Assembly: GCA_025774845.1 (NCBI GenBank)
Contig: JALGZP010000029.1
Location: 1 to 35,217, forward strand
DNA length: 35,217 bases
DNA from: a bacterium
GTDB lineage: Bacteria; Arandabacterota; Arandabacteria; Arandabacterales; Arandabacteraceae
Direction: 5' to 3'
Shown here: positions 16,051 to 23,767 of the stretch, piece by piece
Numbering within the stretch: the first letter of the stretch is position 1
How the letters are laid out: each line of letters starts with the position of its first letter
Notes under the pieces: model-generated
The model's database searches: none
The model's input: only the letters and a program-made list of their open reading frames with translations
Told to the model about the DNA's origin: nothing
Position numbers and translations under genes: made by a program

Positions 16051-16296
16051 ATGGAAGAGAAATTCGACGAAACTGAGGCGAAGGTGAAGAGCGTAATCAT
16101 GAGGGTGTTACAGGTCGACGATGCCGCCGTAACGAAAGCCTCGACGATCGCCGATCTGGGCGGGGACTCCCTGGCTGCCCTGGGAATCCTGGCCGCTCTC
16201 GAACAGGAGTTCGAGATCGACATTCCAGACGAAGAGGCGCTCAAGATCACTTCCTTTGTGACAGCAGTTGAGGTGGTCAGAAAACACACGAACTAG
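16051..16296 (+). CDS. Acyl carrier protein
   Basis: The 81-residue acidic protein has the ACP signature LGGDSLAAL, with Ser40 as the 4'-phosphopantetheine site. It is of standard length, with the usual helix IDIPDEEALKI after the carrier motif. The DSL is preceded by GG rather than the GLD/GAD usual for the housekeeping AcpP, which favours a specialised carrier. ATG 16051 has AAGGAG at 16040-16045. Its neighbours are a FabG-like reductase upstream and two ketosynthases downstream, so it should hold the growing chain for that cassette. A phosphopantetheinyl transferase must be supplied from outside the window. Confidence 0.93.
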   Translation: MEEKFDETEAKVKSVIMRVLQVDDAAVTKASTIADLGGDSLAALGILAALEQEFEIDIPDEEALKITSFVTAVEVVRKHTN

Positions 16297-16312
16297 GGGA
16301 GACACTCGCTCT

Positions 16313-17569
16313 ATGACGGATAAGACTCAAAGAAGAGTTGTCGTAACGGGTATGGGGCTTGTTACCCCTATCGGTTCCGGTAAGGAAAACTACTGGAAGG
16401 CAGCTTCAAAGGGCACGTCGGGGGTGAGAAAACTCACCCGGTTCGACACCGAACCCTACCGCACGAAGATCGCGGCCACGGTTGAGGACTTCAGCCCCGA
16501 TGATTTCATCGAACGACGGGTTTCCCAGCGGATGGACCGGTTTACCCAGATGGCAATCGGGGCCACTGCCATGGCAATCGAAGACAGCGGTCTTGATCTC
16601 GATGATGAGACCAAGGCCAAGACCGGTGTACTGCTCGGTTCCGGAGGCGGAGGAATCATCTCCCACGAGGAGGCGGCAGAGGGGTTCTTTGTCAGAGGAT
16701 CTCGGCATGTCAACCCCCTGTCGGTTGCGCTTGTGATGCCCAACGCCGGTTCGAGCTATATCTGCATGCAGTTCGGGTTCCAGGGTATAAGCTACTGCCT
16801 GTCCACGGCCTGTGCCGCGGGATCGCATGCGATCGGCGAGTCCTATCAGAAGATAAAGAACGGTTACGCAGATGTCATAGTCACCGGTGGAGCGGAAGCA
16901 CCGATCTCGGTTGTCCATTTCTGTGCATGGGACAAGCTGAGGGCGATGTCGACCCAGAACGACGATCCGGAGAGGGCAATCAAGCCGTTCAGTAAGAACC
17001 GGGATGGCCTCGTTATGGGAGAAGGGGCGGGAATCCTCATCCTCGAGAGTCTTGAACATGCACTGGGTCGATCCGCCACGATACACGGCGAGATCATCGG
17101 CTACGGTTCGAGCAGCGATGCGTTTCATCTCACTTACCCCAATCTCGATACGGAAGTCCTGGCCATGCGGGGGGCTCTGGCGGACGCAGAGATCGATCCG
17201 GGTGAGATCGACTACATAAACGCCCATGGCACGGCGACTCTGGCCAATGACAAGGTTGAGACGGCTGCGATCAAGCAGGTTTTTGGAGACAGCGCTCAGT
17301 CCATCCCTATCAGCTCGACCAAGTCGATGATCGGCCATCCTCTCGGAGCATCCGGGGCGATCGAGCTGATCACATGCCTGCTGGCGATGGAGCGGAGTTT
17401 TATTCCCCCTACTATCAATTATGAGGTTGCCGATCCCGAGTGTGATCTCGACTATGTCCCTAACTCAGGGCGCGAAGCCAACTTAGGAATGGCGATGTCT
17501 AACTCCTTCGGTTTTGGCGGTACAAATGCTATTCTGATTGCAAGGAGATGGGAAGACGATGGGTCATGA
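16313..17569 (+). CDS. Beta-ketoacyl-ACP synthase, FabF-like (KS 1)
   Basis: The 418-residue enzyme condenses an acyl chain with malonyl-ACP. The full catalytic triad is visible: Cys167 in STACAAG, His305 in NAHGTATLANDK and His342 in KSMIGHPLG. The C-terminus has NSFGFGGTNA. ATG 16313 is chosen because the thiolase-fold strand RRVVVTGMGLVTP begins just after it and AGGGGAG lies upstream; the in-frame GTG at 16268 would overlap the ACP gene. It ends inside the next ketosynthase gene (11-base overlap), which suggests coupled translation and a KS-KS heterodimer. Overall sequence is of the FabF/NodE type. Housekeeping FabF is less likely, given the location and the tandem partner. Confidence 0.92.
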   Translation: MTDKTQRRVVVTGMGLVTPIGSGKENYWKAASKGTSGVRKLTRFDTEPYRTKIAATVEDFSPDDFIERRVSQRMDRFTQMAIGATAMAIEDSGLDLDDETKAKTGVLLGSGGGGIISHEEAAEGFFVRGSRHVNPLSVALVMPNAGSSYICMQFGFQGISYCLSTACAAGSHAIGESYQKIKNGYADVIVTGGAEAPISVVHFCAWDKLRAMSTQNDDPERAIKPFSKNRDGLVMGEGAGILILESLEHALGRSATIHGEIIGYGSSSDAFHLTYPNLDTEVLAMRGALADAEIDPGEIDYINAHGTATLANDKVETAAIKQVFGDSAQSIPISSTKSMIGHPLGASGAIELITCLLAMERSFIPPTINYEVADPECDLDYVPNSGREANLGMAMSNSFGFGGTNAILIARRWEDDGS

Positions 17570-18803
17570 TTTGAACAGGCGGGTCGTTATCACGGGGATG
17601 GGAGTGGTGGCCCCGGCAGGCATCGGCAAGGGGGCCTTCTGGGATTCGATCTCCCACGGCAGGTCCTGTGTGAGTGCCATAGAGGATTTCGATACCTCAC
17701 CGCTCAGGACCAAAATCGCCGCCCAGGTGAAAGACTTCGACCCGGCCGCCTACCTCACACCTCAGAAAATCTATGCCACGGACCGCTTCAGCCAGTTTGC
17801 CCTGGTGGCTGCTTCAGAGGCCCTGGGTGAGAGTGAGCTCCCTATCGATGATGCCACCAAGAAACGCATAGGGGTGGTCTGGGGGTCGAGTGAGGGGGGC
17901 GTTACGACAATGGAACAACAGTATGAGATCTTTTTCTCGAAGGGTTGCAGGGCCGGTGACCCCATGACGCTCCCCAGGGCAATGGGGGCGGCCGCCTCCA
18001 CCAACATTGCTATTGAGCTGGGTGTGACGGGAATCAACTATACTATCACCAACACGTGCTCAACCGGGGCCGTCGCCGTGGGTGAGGCCTATCGCCTTAT
18101 CAGGCACGGCTACGTCGATGCCGTTGTTGCCGGTGCGTCTGATGCCTGTGTCACCGCCGGAATGCTGTGTGGATGGTGCAAGTTAAGGGTGCTTTCCACT
18201 AGAAACGATGAGCCCGAAGGCGCGGTGCGACCTTTCAGCAAAGACAGAGACGGGCCTGTGTTGGGTGAGGGATCAGGAGCACTGATCCTGGAGAGCCTGG
18301 ACCAGGCCATAGCCCGATCTGCGCCGATCTATGCAGAGATTGCCGGATACCACGCCAACTCGGATGCCTACCATCTCACCTTTCCCAATGTTCAGGGTGA
18401 GACCGAGGCAATCGAAGGAGCGCTTGCCGACGGAGGAGTCTCGGTCGACGAAGTGGACTATATAAACGCACACGGCACGGCTACCCAGGCAAATGACAAG
18501 GGGGAAACCGAGGCGATCAAGAACGCCTTTGGCAAACGTGCATACTCGATCCCGGTCAGTTCCACCAAGTCGATGATCGGGCACCTCCTGGGTGCAGCCG
18601 GAGCCGTGGAAATCATAACAACCGTCATGGCGGTCAAGAACCAGTTTCTACCGCCTACTATCAATTACGAGATCCCGGATCCGGAATGTGATCTTGACTA
18701 CGTTCCCAATAGTGGCAGACAGGGTCAGATCCGTGTCGCCATGTCGAATTCGTTCGGGTTCGGCGGGGCCAATGCCGTCGTCCTTCTGAAAGGATTTGCC
18801 TAA
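17559..18803 (+). CDS. Beta-ketoacyl-ACP synthase, FabF-like (KS 2)
   Basis: This 414-residue protein is a paralogue of the preceding KS, with identical spacing of the triad: Cys167 (NTCSTGAVAVG), His305 (NAHGTATQANDK) and His342 (KSMIGHLLG). In aromatic type II polyketide systems the second subunit is a chain-length factor lacking the Cys; here the Cys is kept, so this is either a second active KS or an unusual partner. ATG 17559 follows AAGGAG (17542-17547) inside the first KS gene. The shared CDLDYVPNSGR segment near the end indicates a local duplication followed by divergence. The gene is 15 bp upstream of the chain-length (Wzz-like) gene, placing the cassette firmly within the EPS operon. 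Confidence 0.9.
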   Translation: MGHDLNRRVVITGMGVVAPAGIGKGAFWDSISHGRSCVSAIEDFDTSPLRTKIAAQVKDFDPAAYLTPQKIYATDRFSQFALVAASEALGESELPIDDATKKRIGVVWGSSEGGVTTMEQQYEIFFSKGCRAGDPMTLPRAMGAAASTNIAIELGVTGINYTITNTCSTGAVAVGEAYRLIRHGYVDAVVAGASDACVTAGMLCGWCKLRVLSTRNDEPEGAVRPFSKDRDGPVLGEGSGALILESLDQAIARSAPIYAEIAGYHANSDAYHLTFPNVQGETEAIEGALADGGVSVDEVDYINAHGTATQANDKGETEAIKNAFGKRAYSIPVSSTKSMIGHLLGAAGAVEIITTVMAVKNQFLPPTINYEIPDPECDLDYVPNSGRQGQIRVAMSNSFGFGGANAVVLLKGFA

Positions 18804-18818
18804 GAGGGAGAAGAAAAG

Positions 18819-20375
18819 TTGATTGAGTCTACCAAGGAAGATACACTCTTTAATCTCTTCTATGCTGTTTTCAGACGACGGCGAGCCAGCCTGTGGTTGT
18901 TTGCGGCCACCGTCTTCTTTGTGATGTTCTTCACATACCTGATAACACCGAGATGGGAGGCCACGACTCTTATTCTCGTAGAAGCGAATCCAAAGAGGCA
19001 GCTGACCAGTGTCCCCGAGCTCTCCACCCCCGGTCCGCCCACCTCTCCGGAGGTTCAGGCACACAACCTTGTCGCCCTTCTGACCGGACGAAATATGGCT
19101 TACCAGATTGTAAAGGAATTCGAGCTCGACAAGCGGCTGCAGAAGCGGAAGACAGATCCGGATAAACCTCGCGACATTCTTAAGAAGGGCCTGATCGATG
19201 TCTTCAGAAGCCCCGTCCTGGTACTCAGAACGCTGAGGGCCCTTAAGCCACGCGAGCGGGACTGGGTTGACGAGGCTGCCGGTGATCTGGTCGAGAAGTC
19301 TGAGGACATCGATGTCGAGGTGCAGACCCAGGTGATCAACCTGACTATTCGTGGCGAGACCCCTCAGCTCGCAACGGATATCGCCAACAGGATGGCAGAC
19401 CTGTTACAGGAGAAGACTCTCGAGATGTCCCGGTCTGAATCCCGGATCGCATATGACTGCACGCGTAAGGAGCTTGAGACAACCGAGGACAAACTCCACC
19501 TGGCCCGGGTAGAGTTGAAACAGTTCCTTGAGGCGAACGTGGTGGGCGATATTCATGAGGAGAAGAAGCAGAAGATCCAGAGGATTGAGGATCTCAGACT
19601 CCAGTATCTCCAGGCCAAGAGCGGCAAGGAGATGCAGAGCGCACTTCTTAAGGAAACCCGGAACCAGCTCAAGAAACGGGATCCCTCGATAGCATCATCC
19701 CCGTTGGCCTCGGATAATCCGGCAATACTCCAGATGCAGACCGAGCTCAGCAGGGCGGAAATCGACCTTGCAACGGCCCTGACGGAGAAAACAAGTAAGC
19801 ACCCGGATGTGATCAGGTTGGAGGCCGAGATCGAGAGACTCACGGGTCTCCTTCACAAGGAAGGCGAGAGAATAACCCAGGGCAGTGCAAGATCCTCCGA
19901 CGCCGCGTATAACCGGCTCTTGAATCGCGCAATTGAACTCGAGACCGATGTCTCAACGGCTGATGCCAGGCTGGCGGCTCTGGCCAGGTCGATAAAGGAG
20001 AGCGAGCTTTCGCTTCAGGAACTCCCCGCGGTGGAGATGGAGCTCGCCTCGCTCAGCAACCAGGTAGCGGTCTATGAGGCCATGGATCGAGGCCTGAGAG
20101 CCAGGCTGGAAGAACTCGGTGTCCTATCCAATATGAGCATTGATGACAATAAGCTAAGAGTTATCGAAAGAGCACATGTCTCTCCTCTTCGGAATCCTGA
20201 CTGGCCAAAGTCCATGATCCATTTCGTGGTCAGTCTGTTTTTCGGTGTGGTGATCGGGATTGGCTACGCATTGTTCATCGAATACTGGAATGATTGCTTC
20301 AGAAGACGGCAGGAGATTGAACAGGTACTGGGTGTCCCGGTTATCGGGGAGATCCCTCCCGCGGACGGTGTATAA
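18819..20375 (+). CDS. Polysaccharide chain-length determinant (Wzz/GumC-like, GNVR type)
   Basis: The 518-residue inner-membrane protein should set EPS chain length and bridge to the outer-membrane export channel. One membrane helix lies near residues 24-41 (SLWLFAATVFFVMFFTYLI) and another near 467-487 (IHFVVSLFFGVVIGIGYALF). A large periplasmic part between them is rich in heptad-like coiled coil (about residues 190-420). The start is TTG 18819, with GAGGGAG just upstream; no ATG occurs before the first membrane helix, so TTG is needed. The short cytoplasmic end (VLGVPVIGEIPP) matches the linker seen before the kinase domain of Wzc-type proteins, and the next gene, overlapping by one base (TAATG), is the separated ATPase-like part. 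Confidence 0.9.
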   Translation: MIESTKEDTLFNLFYAVFRRRRASLWLFAATVFFVMFFTYLITPRWEATTLILVEANPKRQLTSVPELSTPGPPTSPEVQAHNLVALLTGRNMAYQIVKEFELDKRLQKRKTDPDKPRDILKKGLIDVFRSPVLVLRTLRALKPRERDWVDEAAGDLVEKSEDIDVEVQTQVINLTIRGETPQLATDIANRMADLLQEKTLEMSRSESRIAYDCTRKELETTEDKLHLARVELKQFLEANVVGDIHEEKKQKIQRIEDLRLQYLQAKSGKEMQSALLKETRNQLKKRDPSIASSPLASDNPAILQMQTELSRAEIDLATALTEKTSKHPDVIRLEAEIERLTGLLHKEGERITQGSARSSDAAYNRLLNRAIELETDVSTADARLAALARSIKESELSLQELPAVEMELASLSNQVAVYEAMDRGLRARLEELGVLSNMSIDDNKLRVIERAHVSPLRNPDWPKSMIHFVVSLFFGVVIGIGYALFIEYWNDCFRRRQEIEQVLGVPVIGEIPPADGV

Positions 20376-21037
20376 TGATATTCTTGGGTGGTAACAACAG
20401 AGTGAAAACGGTTCCTGACTTGTTCAACGATCCGGAGTTTCGTGCTTCCTTGAAACGAACGGCAGTCAACTTTGTACGCTTGTCTGAAGTTTCCAAGAAG
20501 AAGGCCTTCCTGATGACGGGCTCAAGCCCACTGCATAAAAAGAGCCCTGTCGCTGCCGTGCTGGCTTATGCACTCGCCCAGGAGGGCAAGAGGACCCTCT
20601 TGATCGCGGACTCAAGCGATCTTCAAAGGTGGCGTCTCGAGCAGGACCAGGATTACAGGGAATCCCTGAGTACGGGCGATCAATTCCTCGGGATCCAGCC
20701 GGCTGAACCGAATCTGCTATCGCTCGGAATCAGCGAACCCTCAGGTCTTGAGCTCTATGACAGAGCCAAGACGGTCGGATTCATAGAGACTGCGAAGGCA
20801 CACTTCGACTTCGTTATAGTGGACTCCGCATGTCTTTACTCCCACCCCCTGCCGCTCTTTCAGACGACCGTTGTCGATGGGGTGATACTCCTGGTTCGAC
20901 TCGACACGAGCAAGAGCTCCGCCCTCTTTGTGAAGAAGAAGGTTGAGGAGGCTCACGGGGAACTCGTGGGTGTGATCATGAGCCAGATGACCTGTCCGAT
21001 CCCTCCGGCGATCTTGAGGCAATGGAATCTCGATTGA
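20375..21037 (+). CDS. CpsD/BY-kinase-like P-loop protein with degenerate Walker A
   Basis: The 220-residue protein aligns with the ATPase half of bacterial tyrosine autokinases (CpsD/CapB/Wzc C-terminus). The usual SPGEGKST loop is here SPLHKKSP (residues 51-58), with both glycines lost but a Lys-Ser pair kept at 56-57. The second Walker A' region reads LLIADSSD instead of LLIDADLR, and Walker B is FVIVDSA. There is no tyrosine cluster at the C-terminus, which ends PPAILRQWNLD. It probably no longer hydrolyses ATP or autophosphorylates, and may act as a structural partner of the Wzz-like protein, with which it overlaps by one base. The family assignment rests on fold-level similarity and position. 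A functional but variant P-loop is the alternative. Confidence 0.75.
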   Translation: MIFLGGNNRVKTVPDLFNDPEFRASLKRTAVNFVRLSEVSKKKAFLMTGSSPLHKKSPVAAVLAYALAQEGKRTLLIADSSDLQRWRLEQDQDYRESLSTGDQFLGIQPAEPNLLSLGISEPSGLELYDRAKTVGFIETAKAHFDFVIVDSACLYSHPLPLFQTTVVDGVILLVRLDTSKSSALFVKKKVEEAHGELVGVIMSQMTCPIPPAILRQWNLD

Positions 21038-21053
21038 CCGGGAGGTCAGTGCT

Positions 21054-22616
21054 TTGAACATCCTCTCCGGACGGGGCATGGTCAGCGGCACCCTGGTACT
21101 TCTCATCGCGAAAGTTCTTGTCGTCGTTCTCGGATTTTTCCAGTTCCTGGCCATGGCTTACTTCTTCGGGATCAGTGCTTCCACCGACGCCTACATAGTC
21201 GCCCACAGCGTTCCGCTCCTCTTCGCCGGGATCGCTGAGGGCGTTCTCAATTACACGTTCCTGCCGGTCTTCATGGAATACCGCACCACCAAGGGAGTCG
21301 AAGAGGCACTGATCATCTCCAATACAGTGTTCTTCTCATCGATCGTGCTCCTGGCAGTGATCGGCCTGGCCATTCTGGGCGTGGCTCCCCTGATCGTCTC
21401 TTTGCTTGCACCGGGGTTTTCGGACACCACACTCAAGCTCGCGGGCCGGCTGCTCATCATCATGACGCCGCTTATTCTCTTAAGATTCCTCTCTTCATTT
21501 CTGTGTACACTCTTTCACTCGCTCAACCGGTTCTTACTGCCCGCGGTGACGGCCGTGCTGCCCGTGATCGGCGGAATCACCTTTCTCGTTCTCGGGGCCG
21601 AATCGTTGGGAATCGCCTCCCTACCACTCGGATACGTTGCGGGTACCCTGATCCAGTTCGTGGTTCTCTTTATCGCCATTCACAGGTACGACATGAGGAT
21701 AGGTTGGCGGATCGCACTCAAACATCCAGGAGTTAAACAGATCGGCAGGCTTTTCGGACCACGTCTCCTGGATTTCTCAACGAACGGCCTGAATCTCCTC
21801 GTGGACAGGTGGTTCGCCTCTCTCCTGGGCGCGGGTTATGTGTCCGCACTTACGTTTGCACAGAAGTTCATCCGGATTCCGAATTCCATGGTCATGGGCT
21901 CTCTGGGGCGGACGATACTCCCGGTTCTCTCTGACCAGCGGAATCGTGGGGATGAAGCCGGTGCGCGAAGACTTCTTTCAAAAAGCATCCGGCTTATGGG
22001 ATTCGCTACGATTCCCATTACTTTCTTTGTGATATTCTTCCGTACGGAGATCATCGGGCTCGTCTTCCAGCGCGGTGCGTTCGATTCGGAATCGACGAGC
22101 ATCACCGCGTACGCTCTTCTCTTTTACTCCTTCGGGATCCTTGCCTACTCGATCCGGCCGATTCTCAAGGTTGCCTTCTTCTCGATCCAGGACACACTGA
22201 CACCGCTCAAAATCAGTGCAGTGTTTGTTGCCGTAAATGTAGCTCTGGACTACTCGCTTATGAAGGTCTTCGGCCACGGTGGCATTGCGCTGTCGACATC
22301 GATCGTCATGACCTCAGGTACTGTTGTTCTCTGGGTGCTGCTTCGAAAGAGGATAGGCCATCTGGCGGGCCGCGAGATCATGAGTTCCCTGGGCCGGATC
22401 CTCATTGCATCACTGGTAATCGTTCTGGGCCTGAGGATCCTGTCCTCGTCTATCCTATCCATAACCGACGTTCAAGTTTGGAGTTTCATCAAGATGATCC
22501 TGCTTCTCATGATCGGCGCCACGGTGTTCCTCGGTGCCTGCAAGGTCCTCAGAATTTCTGAATTTCGCGAGATCTGGACCTTGCTCAGACGGGAGAGAGG
22601 ATTGGACACAGCATGA
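21054..22616 (+). CDS. MurJ/MviN-family lipid-linked oligosaccharide flippase
   Basis: The 520-residue protein has about 13-14 hydrophobic helices along its whole length and belongs to the MOP exporter superfamily. MurJ-family features include the N-terminal ASTDAYIVA region, the FLPVF segment and FQRGAFDSES in the middle. In this operon it should flip the undecaprenyl-linked EPS repeat unit to the periplasm, the step usually done by Wzx. TTG 21054 is preferred because GGGAGGT lies at 21040-21046, seven bases upstream; the ATG at 21078 would put the site too far away. Its end overlaps the next gene by ATGA. It could instead be the cell's lipid II flippase, but the setting favours EPS. Confidence 0.88.
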   Translation: MNILSGRGMVSGTLVLLIAKVLVVVLGFFQFLAMAYFFGISASTDAYIVAHSVPLLFAGIAEGVLNYTFLPVFMEYRTTKGVEEALIISNTVFFSSIVLLAVIGLAILGVAPLIVSLLAPGFSDTTLKLAGRLLIIMTPLILLRFLSSFLCTLFHSLNRFLLPAVTAVLPVIGGITFLVLGAESLGIASLPLGYVAGTLIQFVVLFIAIHRYDMRIGWRIALKHPGVKQIGRLFGPRLLDFSTNGLNLLVDRWFASLLGAGYVSALTFAQKFIRIPNSMVMGSLGRTILPVLSDQRNRGDEAGARRLLSKSIRLMGFATIPITFFVIFFRTEIIGLVFQRGAFDSESTSITAYALLFYSFGILAYSIRPILKVAFFSIQDTLTPLKISAVFVAVNVALDYSLMKVFGHGGIALSTSIVMTSGTVVLWVLLRKRIGHLAGREIMSSLGRILIASLVIVLGLRILSSSILSITDVQVWSFIKMILLLMIGATVFLGACKVLRISEFREIWTLLRRERGLDTA

Positions 22617-23767
22617 TGAGACCGGCGGTTGCACATATTCTGGGCGGACGGGAAATGGGTGGTATCGCCACAGTGGTTTTCTCCTTACTGGAAGAGCAGA
22701 GCCGTTCAGGGAACCCCATCCTGCTCGCGCTGGACGATTCTACCCTGGCGGAGATAGCAAGGCGAAAAGGTTACAGGACCGATGTGTTCCGTGCCAGCCC
22801 TCTGGCTGCCCCCGTCGCGTTCTACCGTGTGGTCCGGCTGCTCCAGAGGGAACATGTCGCCCTGATTCATACGCACAGCGTCCTGGCCCATATCTTTGGC
22901 TACTTCATAAAGAGGTGGATGAGAAAGGTCTCTTTCCTTATGCATGTACATGCCAGTATCCAGAGGGAGCTCGTGAGTCAGGAGAATATGTTCCTCAAAC
23001 GAAAACTATACGCCTACGCAATCTCGGTCGCTTTCAGAAGTTGTGACGCGCTCATAGCTAACTCGGATGCGGTGCGGCGCGATCTTATAGAGCGTGGTGT
23101 CAGTGCTGGGAAGATCAGCGTTATCCACAACGGTGTTGACGTAGAGAAGATCCGGCTCGCGGCTAACTCGCCGGAGGCCCCCCGGTCCTTGTCCGAGAGA
23201 TTCGGGGAGAATCGAATCATCGGCACGATTGGACGATTCACTCCAATTAAAAACCAGAAGCTTCTGCTCCTGGCCGCACGGACGATCGTGAAGCAGCATC
23301 CGGATGTCCTCTTCGTACTCGTGGGAGACGGTAAGGAACGCGGCCGACTCGAACAGATGGGGCGTGAACTGGGTCTGGAGGACAAATTGATTTTCACCGG
23401 TTGGCTAAATTCCCCCTACCCTATTCTATCCCGTATGGATATTCTGGTACTGCCCTCTCTCTGGGAGGGCCTCGGCGTGACGATACTCGAGGCCATGGCA
23501 CTCGGTAAGCCGGTTGTTGCAACCAGGGTCGGGGGGATTCCTGAGGTTGTAGGCGATGGTGAAACGGGCTTACTCGTCCCATCAGACGATGAAGAGGCGC
23601 TGGCATCCGCCCTTCACAAGCTTCTCTCGGACCCCGAGCTTGCTCAAGATATGGGTCACAGGGGTAAAGCCGTCGTCGAGAAAAGGTTCCCGAGCACACG
23701 GACGGCCCGGGAAGTCGAAGAGGTCTACGAATCGTCAATGAACGGCAAAGGAGGAATGGCTATATGA
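22613..23767 (+). CDS. Glycosyltransferase family 4
   Basis: The 384-residue protein has the GT-B fold of family GT4. The N-terminal glycine-rich loop is GGREMGGIATVV. The C-terminal nucleotide-sugar domain shows GTIGRFTPIKN, LVGDGKERGRLE, VLPSLWEGLGVTILEAMA (EX7E motif) and GGIPEVVGDGETGLLV. It should add one sugar of the EPS repeat unit on the cytoplasmic face of the membrane; the donor and linkage cannot be read. ATG 22613 overlaps the stop of the flippase gene (ATGA), and a second ATG follows directly. Its own stop overlaps the next gene in the same way. Confidence 0.92.
   Translation: MMRPAVAHILGGREMGGIATVVFSLLEEQSRSGNPILLALDDSTLAEIARRKGYRTDVFRASPLAAPVAFYRVVRLLQREHVALIHTHSVLAHIFGYFIKRWMRKVSFLMHVHASIQRELVSQENMFLKRKLYAYAISVAFRSCDALIANSDAVRRDLIERGVSAGKISVIHNGVDVEKIRLAANSPEAPRSLSERFGENRIIGTIGRFTPIKNQKLLLLAARTIVKQHPDVLFVLVGDGKERGRLEQMGRELGLEDKLIFTGWLNSPYPILSRMDILVLPSLWEGLGVTILEAMALGKPVVATRVGGIPEVVGDGETGLLVPSDDEEALASALHKLLSDPELAQDMGHRGKAVVEKRFPSTRTAREVEEVYESSMNGKGGMAI

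Noticed and set aside
16268-16312. Earlier in-frame GTG start for KS 1
   Set aside because: It would overlap the ACP gene, adds residues without family similarity, and has no ribosome site as good as that before 16313.
16406-17338. 310-codon minus-strand frame opposite KS 1
   Set aside because: The sense strand has a full ketosynthase with all catalytic residues, so this is a shadow frame.
22534-23046. 170-codon plus-strand frame across the flippase/GT4 junction
   Set aside because: Out of frame with both well-supported genes and without a ribosome site or family match.
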